A DNA stretch of 64,000 nt. It comes from Bog-473 sp963781955 (GTDB lineage Bacteria; Actinomycetota; Acidimicrobiia; Acidimicrobiales; RAAP-2). Within the stretch, counting starts at the first letter, position 1, and each line of letters begins with the position of its first letter. The stretch is from contig CAWAHU010000001.1 of NCBI GenBank assembly GCA_963781955.1, positions 1,860,001-1,924,000 of the forward strand, in the 5' to 3' direction. Shown here piece by piece: positions 1-7,775 of this stretch. Under the pieces are notes generated by a model. That model saw only the letters and a program-made list of their open reading frames with translations. It was not told the origin of the DNA and did no database searches. A program made the position numbers and the translations under genes.

Positions 1-1021
1 AGGTGGTGATGAGCACCCGCTTCAGCGCTTCGAACTCTTCCAGGCACTGACCGCTGCCCACGGCGACACAGTTGAGCGGGTCGCGCGCCACCACGATAGG
101 CATCCCCGTCTCGTGCTGGAGGCGGGACTCGAGGCCGTGCAGCAAGGCGCCGCCGCCCGTGAGCACGATGCCTTGCTCCATGATGTCGGCGGCCAGCTCG
201 GGCGGGGTCCGGTCCAACGTCACCTTCACGGCGTCGACGATGGCGGACACCGGCTCCTCGATGGCGCGGCGGATCTCCTCGGTGGAGACAACGATGGTCT
301 TGGGGAGGCCGCTCACCAGGTCCCGGCCGCGGATCTCGGCGTGCAACTCCTGCTCGAGCGGGTAGGCCGACCCGAGCTGGATCTTGATCTCCTCTGCTGT
401 GCGCTCGCCCAGCGCCAGGCTGAACTCCTTCTTCACGAAGGACACGATGGCCTCGTCGAGCTCGTCGCCCCCGATGCGCACCGACTGGCTCGTGACGATG
501 CCACCGAGCGAGATCACCGCCACCTCGGTGGTGCCGCCGCCGATGTCGACGACCATGTTCCCGGTCGGCTCGTGGACGGGCAGGCCGGCACCGATGGCCG
601 CTGCCATGGGCTCCTCGATGATGTACGCGCGCCGCGCCCCGGCGTACTCCGCCGCCTCCATGACGGCCCGACGCTCCACCCCGGTGATGCCCGAGGGCAC
701 GCAGATGACCATGCGCGGCTTGGCGAAACGACGCTGGTGCACGCGGTGGATGAAGTAGCGGAGCATCTTCTCGCAGATCTCGAAATCGGCGATGACGCCG
801 TCTTTGAGTGGCCGGATGGCCTGGATGTTCGACGGCGTGCGGCCGATCATCCGCTTGGCCTCGGCACCCACTGCCAGCGGTCGCCCGTCCTTGATGTCGA
901 CCGCCACCACGGACGGCTCGTTGAGGACGATGCCGCGACCGCGGACATACACCAGCGTGTTCGCGGTGCCGAGGTCAACGGCCATGTCACGGCCAAGCAA
1001 GGAAATGCGATTATCGGCCAT
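1..1021 (-). CDS. mreB: Rod shape-determining protein MreB (3' end outside window)
   Basis: Bacterial actin homologue that polymerises under the inner membrane and guides the cell-wall elongation machinery. Reading the minus strand from the ATG at 1021 gives MADNRISLLGRDMAVDLGTA, then the actin-fold phosphate-1 loop DLGTANT, a phosphate-2 motif VVDIGGGTTEVAV, and late in the frame GIVLTGGGALL (adenosine motif). About 340 residues are present of the usual 340-350, so only a few C-terminal residues lie beyond the window edge. It heads no visible operon here: ndk is 180 bases upstream on the same strand. MreC and MreD, its usual partners, would be expected outside the window. Identification is secure. 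Confidence 0.96.
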   Translation of the reverse strand, partial: MADNRISLLGRDMAVDLGTANTLVYVRGRGIVLNEPSVVAVDIKDGRPLAVGAEAKRMIGRTPSNIQAIRPLKDGVIADFEICEKMLRYFIHRVHQRRFAKPRMVICVPSGITGVERRAVMEAAEYAGARRAYIIEEPMAAAIGAGLPVHEPTGNMVVDIGGGTTEVAVISLGGIVTSQSVRIGGDELDEAIVSFVKKEFSLALGERTAEEIKIQLGSAYPLEQELHAEIRGRDLVSGLPKTIVVSTEEIRRAIEEPVSAIVDAVKVTLDRTPPELAADIMEQGIVLTGGGALLHGLESRLQHETGMPIVVARDPLNCVAVGSGQCLEEFEALKRVLITT

Positions 1022-1201
1022 AGCTGGGACTCTCCGGGGAAGCTGCAGGTCGGCACATGGGGGCCGGCGTTCGAGGGGTGCTTCCTCCAGGCTACGGGAC
1101 GGAAGGGGTGCCCACAAGGCAGAGGGCCGTGGCGACCTGTGTGACCAGGGGTTACGCGTGCCCCCTGCGGGTGCTCCCCACGGGATGCGGCGACCGCGGG
1201 C

Positions 1202-1618
1202 CTAGGACGCGGCCAACCCGGGGAAGAACAGCGCGATCTCGCGCGCGGCGGACTCGTGCGAGTCGGAGCCGTGCACGAGGTTCTCCGTTGTCTCGATGCC
1301 GAGGTCGCCGCGGATGGTCCCGGGCTCCGCCTGGGCCGGGTTGGTGGTGCCCATCATCTTGCGCACGACCGCGTAGGTGTCCTCGGGTCCCTCGACGACC
1401 ATCACGAGCGCCGGCGAGCGCGTGATGAAGGCGACCAGGTCGCCGAAGAAGGTGCGCTCCGCGTGCTCGGCGTAGTGGGTCTCGGCCACCTCGGTGGTGA
1501 TGGTACGCAGCTCGGCCGCAACCAGTCGCAGGTTCTTTCGTTCCAGGCGGCTCACGATCTCGCCGGCGAGTCCACGCTCGACGCCGTCGGGCTTCACGAT
1601 GACAAGGGTGCGGTCCAC
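1202..1618 (-). CDS. ndk: Nucleoside diphosphate kinase
   Basis: Transfers the gamma phosphate of ATP to NDPs through a phosphohistidine, keeping nucleotide pools balanced in the cytosol. The 138-residue product has the family length. It starts MDRTLVIVKPDGVERGL, with the N-terminal ATP-site lysine in VKPDGV, and carries the catalytic histidine at residue 116 in NLVHGSDS. It lies between mreB and folC on the same strand, about 40 bases downstream of folC, so it may be the last gene of a folC-ndk transcript. No irregularities seen. Confidence 0.97.
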   Translation of the reverse strand: MDRTLVIVKPDGVERGLAGEIVSRLERKNLRLVAAELRTITTEVAETHYAEHAERTFFGDLVAFITRSPALVMVVEGPEDTYAVVRKMMGTTNPAQAEPGTIRGDLGIETTENLVHGSDSHESAAREIALFFPGLAAS

Positions 1619-1658
1619 GAGCGGTGGACACTACAACACTGCTCCGGCACCGCCGCGC

Positions 1659-3057
1659 TCAGCGGCCGGCGTCCTCCCACGGCACCACCGAGGCCAGCGC
1701 GTCGGCCCGGGCCGTGCCCACGACATAGAGCGATCCCGCCACCACCACGAGGCCTTCCGCGTCGACCATGGCCCGCGCCAGGCGCAGCGCCGTCACCACG
1801 TCGCGCTCCTCGGTGACGGCGAGGCCGAGCGAGCGCGCCGCCTCGGCCACGGTCGCCACGGGGATGGCGCGCGGCGAGTCCGGCTCGCAGGCCACCACGG
1901 CGCGCACGCCGGCTTCGGCCAGCGGCGCCAGCATGGCCGAGGGGTCACGGCCCGACAGCATGCCCACCACGGCCACCGAGTCCCCCTCCACCGCGAACTC
2001 CTCCGTGAGCGCGGCGGCCAGTGCCGCCATACCCGCCGCGTTGTGGGCGCCGTCGACCAGCAACAGCGGCCGCCGGCCGAGCACCTCGAGCCGGCCGGGC
2101 GCGGCGGACGGCGCCGAAGCCCTCCGCCACCACCTCGGGGGCCAGCGGCTCTCCGAAGAAGGCCTCGACCGCGGCGAGCGCCACCGCGGCGTTCAGACCC
2201 TGGTGGGCGCCGTGCAACGGGACGAGGACGTCCTCGTAGCGGCCACCGGGGGTCCACAGCGTGACCAGGCGCCCGCCCACGGCCACCCGGTTGTCCTCAC
2301 ACCCGAAGTCCCGCCCGGCCAACCACACCGACTCGGCGCCCACCTCGGCCGCCCGGGTGGCCACGATCCGGGCCAACCCCGGGTCGCGCTCCCCCACCAC
2401 GACCCGGCTCCCGGGTTCGATGATCCCAGCCTTGTCGGCGGCGATCCCCTCGAGCGTCGGCCCGAGCACGTCGGTGTGGTCGAAGCTCACGTTGGTGAGC
2501 ACCGCGACGTCGCCGTGCACGACGTTGGTGCAGTCCCAGGTGCCGCCGAGCCCGACCTCCACCACCGTGGAGTCGACCGCCTCGGTCGAGAACCAACTCA
2601 GCGCGGCGGCCGTCAACAGCTCGAAGCGCGTCGGTCGCTCCTCCATGAGGGACTCGAGTAGCGCCAACTCGGTCAGGACGCCGATGAGCGCCTGGTCGTC
2701 GATGGCCTCGGTGTTGCGAGCAAGGCGCTCGTTGACGCGGTGGAGGTTCGGGCTGGTGTAGGTACCGACGCTCAGCCCCTTGGCCATGAGCAACGTCGTC
2801 GCCATGGCCGACGTCGACCCCTTGCCGTTCGTCCCGGTGATGTGGATGGAGGGGAAGGAGTCCTGCGGCTCACCGAGCAACCCGGTCAGCGCCTGCATGC
2901 GCCCGAGCGTGGGCAGGGCTCGCCGGCGCGGCATGTGCTGCTCGAAGTCGATGTGGTCGTCGAGCCACGCGACGGCCTCGGCCACGTCCGCGAAGGGTGG
3001 GCCACCAAGGGGGGAGTCGCCGGAGGGCCGGCCGTCCGGCGACGCCGGCTCGTCCAC
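1659..3057 (-). CDS. folC: Folylpolyglutamate / dihydrofolate synthase with an apparent frameshift
   Basis: Mur-ligase-type enzyme that adds glutamate to folates (and often makes dihydrofolate from dihydropteroate). The first frame shows ITGTNGKGSTSAM (P-loop), NVSFDHTDVLG and GLNAAVALAAVEAF. At about 2099-2103 the frame changes, and the C-terminal domain continues in the other frame as LLLVDGAHNAAGM (conserved DGAHN) to the stop at 1659. One surplus base in the GC-rich joint restores AVRRPGRLEVLGRRP, so this is probably a sequence error, although a real lesion cannot be excluded. The frame stays open upstream into clpX. I chose GTG at 3057 (24 bases after the clpX stop) because the upstream residues look non-conserved. 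It follows clpX closely and is likely co-transcribed. Confidence 0.88.
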
Positions 3058-3080
3058 GACGGGCTCCGGTCCCGGTTCGG

Positions 3081-4358
3081 TCAGGATGCGGCGCGGCGGG
3101 AGCGCGAGGTCTTCACCGGCGCGCCACCCAGGGGCACGAGCGTCGGGGCCACCCGGTCGAGGACCACGGAGCGGTCCACCACGCACTTCCCCACGTCCGT
3201 GCGGCTCGGGATGTCGTACATCACGTCGAGCAGCACCTCTTCGAGGATGGCCCGCAGCCCGCGCGCGCCGGTGCCGCGCAGCAGCGCCTGCTCGGCCACC
3301 GCCTCGAGGGCGTCGGGGGTGAACTCGAGCTCGACGTTGTCGAGGGCGAACACCCGCTCGTACTGCCGGGTCAGCGCGTTCTTGGGCTCGACCAGGATCT
3401 GCACCAGCGCGTCCTTGAACAGCGGCGACACGGCGCTGACCACCGGGAGTCGCCCGATGAATTCGGGGATCAGGCCGAACTTCATCAGGTCCTCGGGCAG
3501 CACGTGGCGCAGGATCTCACCGTCGTCGCGGTCCTTGCGGTGCACCTCGGCGCGGAAGCCGATGCCACGCTTGCCGATGCGGGCCTCGATCAGCTTGTCC
3601 AGGCCGGCGAACGCCCCGCCACAGATGAAGAGGATGTTCGTGGTGTCGATCTGGATGAACTCCTGGTGCGGGTGCTTGCGCCCGCCCTGCGGCGGCACCG
3701 AGGCGGTGGTGCCTTCGAGGATCTTGAGCAGGGCCTGTTGCACACCCTCACCCGACACGTCCCGCGTGATCGAGGGGTTCTCGCTCTTGCGGGCGATCTT
3801 GTCGATCTCGTCGATGTAGATGATCCCGGTCTCAGCCCGCTTCACGTCGTAGTCGGCCGCTTGGATCAGCTTGAGGAGGATGTTCTCGACGTCCTCCCCC
3901 ACGTAGCCGGCCTCGGTCAGCGCCGTGGCGTCGGCGATGGCGAAGGGCACGTTGAGCATGCGGGCGAGCGTCTGCGCCAACAGGGTCTTGCCACACCCCG
4001 TGGGTCCGAGGAGCAGGATGTTCGACTTCGCCAGTTCCACGCCGTCCTCGGCCGCGGGTGGGCCGGCCTGCACGCGCTTGTAGTGGTTGTAGACGGCGAC
4101 GGAGAGGATCTTCTTGGCGTACTCCTGGCCGACGACGTAGTCGTTGAGGAACTCGAAGATCTCGCGGGGCTTGGGGAGGTCCTCGAAGCTCAGCTCGGCG
4201 GATTCGTCACGCTCCTCGGCGATGATGTCGTTACACAGGTCGATGCACTCGTCGCAGATGTAGACACCGGGGCCCGCGATGAGCTTCTTGACCTGTTTCT
4301 GCGTCTTGCCGCAGAAACTGCATTTGACGAGATCCCCACCCTCACCGAACTTCGCCAC
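3081..4358 (-). CDS. clpX: ATP-dependent Clp protease ATP-binding subunit ClpX
   Basis: AAA+ unfoldase that recognises, unfolds and feeds proteins into ClpP. 425 residues, the family length. It has an N-terminal four-cysteine zinc domain (C13, C16, C35, C38), Walker A GPTGCGKT at 118-125, Walker B IIYIDEIDKI, and a sensor-2 region with GARGLRAILEE. The start is GTG at 4358 with a GGGAGAAG Shine-Dalgarno-like stretch upstream. It lies 60 bases after clpP, in the common order tig-clpP-clpX, and the encoded proteins work as one complex. Nothing unusual. Confidence 0.98.
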   Translation of the reverse strand: MAKFGEGGDLVKCSFCGKTQKQVKKLIAGPGVYICDECIDLCNDIIAEERDESAELSFEDLPKPREIFEFLNDYVVGQEYAKKILSVAVYNHYKRVQAGPPAAEDGVELAKSNILLLGPTGCGKTLLAQTLARMLNVPFAIADATALTEAGYVGEDVENILLKLIQAADYDVKRAETGIIYIDEIDKIARKSENPSITRDVSGEGVQQALLKILEGTTASVPPQGGRKHPHQEFIQIDTTNILFICGGAFAGLDKLIEARIGKRGIGFRAEVHRKDRDDGEILRHVLPEDLMKFGLIPEFIGRLPVVSAVSPLFKDALVQILVEPKNALTRQYERVFALDNVELEFTPDALEAVAEQALLRGTGARGLRAILEEVLLDVMYDIPSRTDVGKCVVDRSVVLDRVAPTLVPLGGAPVKTSRSRRAAS

Positions 4359-4418
4359 TCGTTCGCTTCTCCCGTCCCCGATACCGTGCTCTGTGCCGTG
4401 CGTTCGTGCCCGATGGCC

Positions 4419-5066
4419 CTACGCTGCGCCGATTGCCTCGAGCGCTGCCACCGACCGTGCGGTGATGACCTCGTCGATCACGCCGTAGGTCACCGCCTCC
4501 TCCGCCGTCATGATGAAGTCCCGGTCGGTGTCGTGGGCCACCTTCTCCTGGGTCTGGCCCGTGTCCTCGGCCAACATCCCCGACAGCAGGTCCCGCATGC
4601 GGAGGATCTCCTTGGCCTGCAGCTCGATGTCGCTGGCCTGTCCCTCGACGCCGCCCCAGGGCTGGTGGAGCAGGATCCGGGCATGGGGCAGTGCGAAGCG
4701 CTTGCCCTTGGCGCCCGACGCCAGGAGGACGGCCGCCGCCGAGGCCGCCTGGCCGAAGCAGAACGTGGACACGTCGGCCTTGATGAACTTCAGCGTGTCG
4801 TAGATGGCGAAGAGCGCCGTGATCTCGCCGCCGGGCGAGTTGATGTAGAGGTGGATGTCCTTGTCGGGGTCCTCGGATTCCAAAAAGAGCATCTGGGCGC
4901 AAATGAGGTTGGCCACGGCGTCGTCGACCGGGGTGCCGAGGAAGATGATGCGCTCCCGCAGCAGGCGCGAGTAGAGGTCGTAGGCACGCTCGCCTCGGTT
5001 GGACGACTCGATCACCGTTGGAACCAGATAGTTGTACGCCTGCATCGGGCTTCCCGCTCTGTCCAT
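4419..5066 (-). CDS. clpP: ATP-dependent Clp protease proteolytic subunit
   Basis: Serine protease that forms the degradation barrel served by ClpX/ClpC. Read from ATG 5066 it is 215 residues, with YLVPTVIESSNRGERAYDLY near the N terminus and a catalytic triad of Ser109 (GQAASAA), His134 (ILLHQP) and Asp183 (TDRDFIM). The serine context AASAAAVLL replaces the usual AASMGA. The open frame continues upstream into tig; GTG 5081 would overlap the tig stop as GTGA and ATG 5045 is also possible. I favour 5066, which starts 11 bases after tig. Actinobacteria often have two clpP genes; only one is here. Confidence 0.95.
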   Translation of the reverse strand: MDRAGSPMQAYNYLVPTVIESSNRGERAYDLYSRLLRERIIFLGTPVDDAVANLICAQMLFLESEDPDKDIHLYINSPGGEITALFAIYDTLKFIKADVSTFCFGQAASAAAVLLASGAKGKRFALPHARILLHQPWGGVEGQASDIELQAKEILRMRDLLSGMLAEDTGQTQEKVAHDTDRDFIMTAEEAVTYGVIDEVITARSVAALEAIGAA

Positions 5067-5077
5067 GCTCCCTCGGT

Positions 5078-6454
5078 TCACTCGCTCTCCTCGTCCTTCG
5101 CGCCGCCCGGGCCTTCTGCCGTCGGGGCTTCCTCCGAGGCGTCTGCCTTCAGTTCGTCCCGGGACATCGGGGTGCCGTCTTCGTCGACGAGATCCACGTG
5201 GTCCAACAGCCACTCCAGCGCCTTGCCCTTGCGCAGCTCCGAGCGTACCGCGCCGGTCCGGCCGGCCGTGTCGAGCTGCCGAAGCAGGTCGTCGGGCTTG
5301 GCACCCATGCGATCGGCCATCGTGGCGATCTCGGCGTCAAAGTCCTCCTCACTGAGCGTGAGGTCCTCCACCTCGACCAGGGCGCGCAGGGCCAGGTCAG
5401 CCTTGACCGCCGCCTGCGCCTCGCCGCGCATCGCCCCGAGCAGCTCGTCGGGCGACGTGCCCGTGGCCTGGAAGTACTCGGTGAGGCCCACCTTTTGCGC
5501 CTCGAGCCGGTGTTGCAGATCGTGCAGCCGCTCGTTCACCTCGGCGTCGACCAGGACTTCGGGCACATCGCCGTCGGGCACCAGCTCGGCCAGCGCCTCG
5601 ATCGACTTCTGGCGCATGGTCATCTGCGCCTGCATCAACTTGACCCGGCGGATGCGGTCGGTGATGTCCCCCCGCAGCTCGTCGACCGTGGCGAACTCCG
5701 AGCTCTCGGCCGCCCACTCGTCGGTGACCTCGGGCAGCTTCTTGACCTTGACCTCTTTGACCAGCACCCGAAACGACACAGTCTGCTCCGTGTCGCTCGG
5801 GTTGGGAGCCTCGAAGGCCACGATGGCGCCGGCTTTGGCGCCGCGCAGCTCGGGGTCGAGCGCCTCGACGACGGTGCCCGAGCCCACCTCGTAGAGGTAG
5901 TCGTCCACCCCCACCACCTCGGCACCCGCAGGGTCGTTGCCGTGGAGGTCGATCGTCACCAGATCGCCGTCGATCGCCGGTCGCCCGACCAGCTCGAGCT
6001 CCGCGTCGTTCTCGCGCAGGCGATCGAGCTGGCGCTCCACCTCCTCGTCGGTGACGCCGAGCGACGGCAGCGTGACCTGCAGTCCGTCGTAACCGGGAAT
6101 GGTGACCAGCGGACGCACCTGGACCACGGCGTCGAAGCTGACGGCACCGGTGTCCTCGCCGCTCGTGATGTCGATCTCCGGTTGCGCGATAGGGTCGATC
6201 TCGGTGTCGACGACGGCCCGGGCGTAGAAGTCGGGCAGCGACTCGCGCAGGGCCTCGGCGCGCAGAGCCCCGGCGCCCCCCATGCGGGCCTCGAGCACCC
6301 GGCGCGGCACCTTGCCGGGCCGGAAGCCGGGCACGCGCACCTGCTTGGCCAGCGAACGCACGACGTCACCGACGGCACGATCGAACTCCGGCTCGTCGAT
6401 CTCGACGCTCAGGCGGACGAGGTTCCCCTCCAGCGGCTCGGCGGTGGCACGCAT
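5078..6454 (-). CDS. tig: Trigger factor (ribosome-associated chaperone)
   Basis: Ribosome-bound chaperone and peptidyl-prolyl isomerase acting on nascent chains. Begins MRATAEPLEGNLVRLSVEID and contains the ribosome-binding signature region around VRVPGFRPGKVPRRVLEARM (the GFRxGKxP motif at about residues 42-50). A PPIase-like region follows (about 150-245, GDLVTIDLHG) and then the helical C-terminal arms. About 458 residues, typical length. A GTG codon directly precedes the ATG at 6454. The C terminus is acidic and low-complexity (SEEAPTAEGPGGAKDEESE). It leads the tig-clpP-clpX run. Confidence 0.97.
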   Translation of the reverse strand: MRATAEPLEGNLVRLSVEIDEPEFDRAVGDVVRSLAKQVRVPGFRPGKVPRRVLEARMGGAGALRAEALRESLPDFYARAVVDTEIDPIAQPEIDITSGEDTGAVSFDAVVQVRPLVTIPGYDGLQVTLPSLGVTDEEVERQLDRLRENDAELELVGRPAIDGDLVTIDLHGNDPAGAEVVGVDDYLYEVGSGTVVEALDPELRGAKAGAIVAFEAPNPSDTEQTVSFRVLVKEVKVKKLPEVTDEWAAESSEFATVDELRGDITDRIRRVKLMQAQMTMRQKSIEALAELVPDGDVPEVLVDAEVNERLHDLQHRLEAQKVGLTEYFQATGTSPDELLGAMRGEAQAAVKADLALRALVEVEDLTLSEEDFDAEIATMADRMGAKPDDLLRQLDTAGRTGAVRSELRKGKALEWLLDHVDLVDEDGTPMSRDELKADASEEAPTAEGPGGAKDEESE

Positions 6455-6550
6455 CACGAGCCGCTCACTCTACCGGCCCTCCCTGACCCCGGGTGCACGT
6501 CCGCCCCGGCACGCCCAAAAGCCGCACAACCATGGAGCGGCCGGTCCGTC

Positions 6551-7417
6551 TCAGAACATGAAGTTCATGGCGTCGAGCACCCGGCGGCCGACTGCCGCGT
6601 CCCCCTCCACGGCCACCCCCCCGGCGGCCAGCACCTGTGCCGCCCCGGCGCGCCCGCACCCGAGGCGTACGAAGTCGATGCTCGACAGCGAGAGGGTGAC
6701 CGTCGAGGCCGTGCCGTCGCCCGCAGTCCGGGCTCGCCCGCCCTCGACCGCGATCGTGAAGGCGCGGGCGTCGTCGCCCGGACCGGCCACCTCGAAGCTG
6801 ACCACGGTGCCGTCCTCACAGCGCGCCTGCTTGCCGACGACGTAGGGCATGGCCCCCTGCACGCGGTCGAGCGAGATCGCCGAAGCCCGGTTCCCCGTCC
6901 CGCCCGGCCGGTCCAGAGCGCGGCGCACGTCCTGCTCGTGCACCCAGCAGTCGAAGGCGCGCACCTCCATGAAGACGGCGTGGGGCACCTGGCCCACCGG
7001 GCTGTAGCCCACTGCGGCCCACTGCCCCTCGTCGCGGGCGCCGAGGTGGTCCAGCCGGCTCCGCGTCACCTCGAGCAACTCGTCACGGACCTCGGGACCT
7101 GGCCGCGAGCGACGCACCGCGATCCACGGCTCGTGCATGGCGGCGAAGTCGTTGCGCACGTGGTCGCCCAGCGGCCCCTCCCACTCGGGAGCCGGTTGGC
7201 CCATGATGGTGCGCTCGATACCGATCACGTGCGACAGCTGGTCCTTGACGTCCCAGCCCGGGCACTCCGTCGGCAACGCCCACTCGGTCGACGACAGCTC
7301 GTAGGTGACGTCGGCCAACCCGCCCCACGTCTCGGCGAGGGCCCCGGCCGCCGCCCGACCCCGCTCCAACCAGGTGCCGTACGCACCTGGGCTCTGACCT
7401 GGTCCTTCATTGCTCAC
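6551..7417 (-). CDS. Maleylpyruvate isomerase / mycothiol-dependent enzyme family protein (DinB-like)
   Basis: About 288 residues from GTG 7417. The N-terminal DinB-like four-helix region has CPGWDVKDQLSHVIGIE with its metal-ligand histidine and RAFDCWVHEQDVRRAL with the second histidine pair. This is the pattern of the actinobacterial family named after mycothiol-dependent maleylpyruvate isomerase. The C-terminal part (from about residue 190) resembles the SCP2-like tail of these proteins. The substrate cannot be told from sequence; relatives act in mycothiol-dependent isomerisation or detoxification. The frame is open upstream to 7498, but MVTGVADARRARRRPS looks non-native. Divergent from the zinc-ribbon gene at 7567. 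Confidence 0.8.
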   Translation of the reverse strand: MSNEGPGQSPGAYGTWLERGRAAAGALAETWGGLADVTYELSSTEWALPTECPGWDVKDQLSHVIGIERTIMGQPAPEWEGPLGDHVRNDFAAMHEPWIAVRRSRPGPEVRDELLEVTRSRLDHLGARDEGQWAAVGYSPVGQVPHAVFMEVRAFDCWVHEQDVRRALDRPGGTGNRASAISLDRVQGAMPYVVGKQARCEDGTVVSFEVAGPGDDARAFTIAVEGGRARTAGDGTASTVTLSLSSIDFVRLGCGRAGAAQVLAAGGVAVEGDAAVGRRVLDAMNFMF

Positions 7418-7566
7418 AGAGCCGACCCTATCCCCCGCCCGTCCGCAGCGGCTCGGACGCCGCCTCGCCCGCCGCGCGTCGGCCACCCCCGTGACCATCC
7501 CCCCATCGCGAAGACCCCCCCGCTACGTTCGACCGGCGTCCGAGCATCACGAATGAAGGAGTTGCC

Positions 7567-7722
7567 ATGGCGAACTACGAGGGGTACTGCGTGAAGTGCC
7601 GTGAGAAGCGGGAATTCGACGGCCAAGAAGTCGAATTGGCCAACGGCCGGCGTGCCGCCCAGGGGTCCTGCCCTGTCTGCGGCACGAAGATGAACCGCAT
7701 CCTGGGCAAGGCCCGCGTCTGA
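7567..7722 (+). CDS. Small zinc-ribbon protein (DUF5679-like)
   Basis: A 51-residue protein starting MANYEGYCVKCREKREF and carrying two CxxC pairs (C8/C11 and C35/C38, SCPVCGTKM), a rubredoxin-like zinc ribbon. It matches the short actinobacterial DUF5679 family as I remember it; function unknown. A strong AAGGAG lies at 7555-7560, seven bases before ATG 7567. The coding stretch is lysine-rich and ends six bases before a perfect hairpin (7728-7762). The basic charge and zinc ribbon suggest nucleic-acid or ribosome association, but that is only inference. Confidence 0.85.
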   Translation: MANYEGYCVKCREKREFDGQEVELANGRRAAQGSCPVCGTKMNRILGKARV

Positions 7723-7727
7723 CCCGG

Positions 7728-7762
7728 CACGCCCGCCGGCGCGCGTGCCGCCGGCGGGCGTG
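7728..7762 (+). terminator. Perfect 14-bp GC hairpin after the zinc-ribbon gene
   Basis: Arms CACGCCCGCCGGCG (7728-7741) and CGCCGGCGGGCGTG (7749-7762) are exact reverse complements, with a 7-base loop. It sits between the stop at 7722 and the next start at 7776. There is no T-tract, so it would be an L-shaped actinobacterial-type terminator, or a structured leader element of the amidohydrolase mRNA. Confidence 0.7.
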
Positions 7763-7775
7763 GGACGATGCACGT

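Noticed and set aside
113..1144. Plus-strand frame of 343 codons over mreB
   Set aside because: It is a shadow of the strongly conserved minus-strand mreB; its composition (Arg, Asp, His, Gly-rich) is that of an antisense frame in GC-rich DNA.
2997..7594. Two very long plus-strand frames opposite clpX, clpP and tig
   Set aside because: Shadows of three certain genes on the other strand; long open antisense frames are expected at this GC content.
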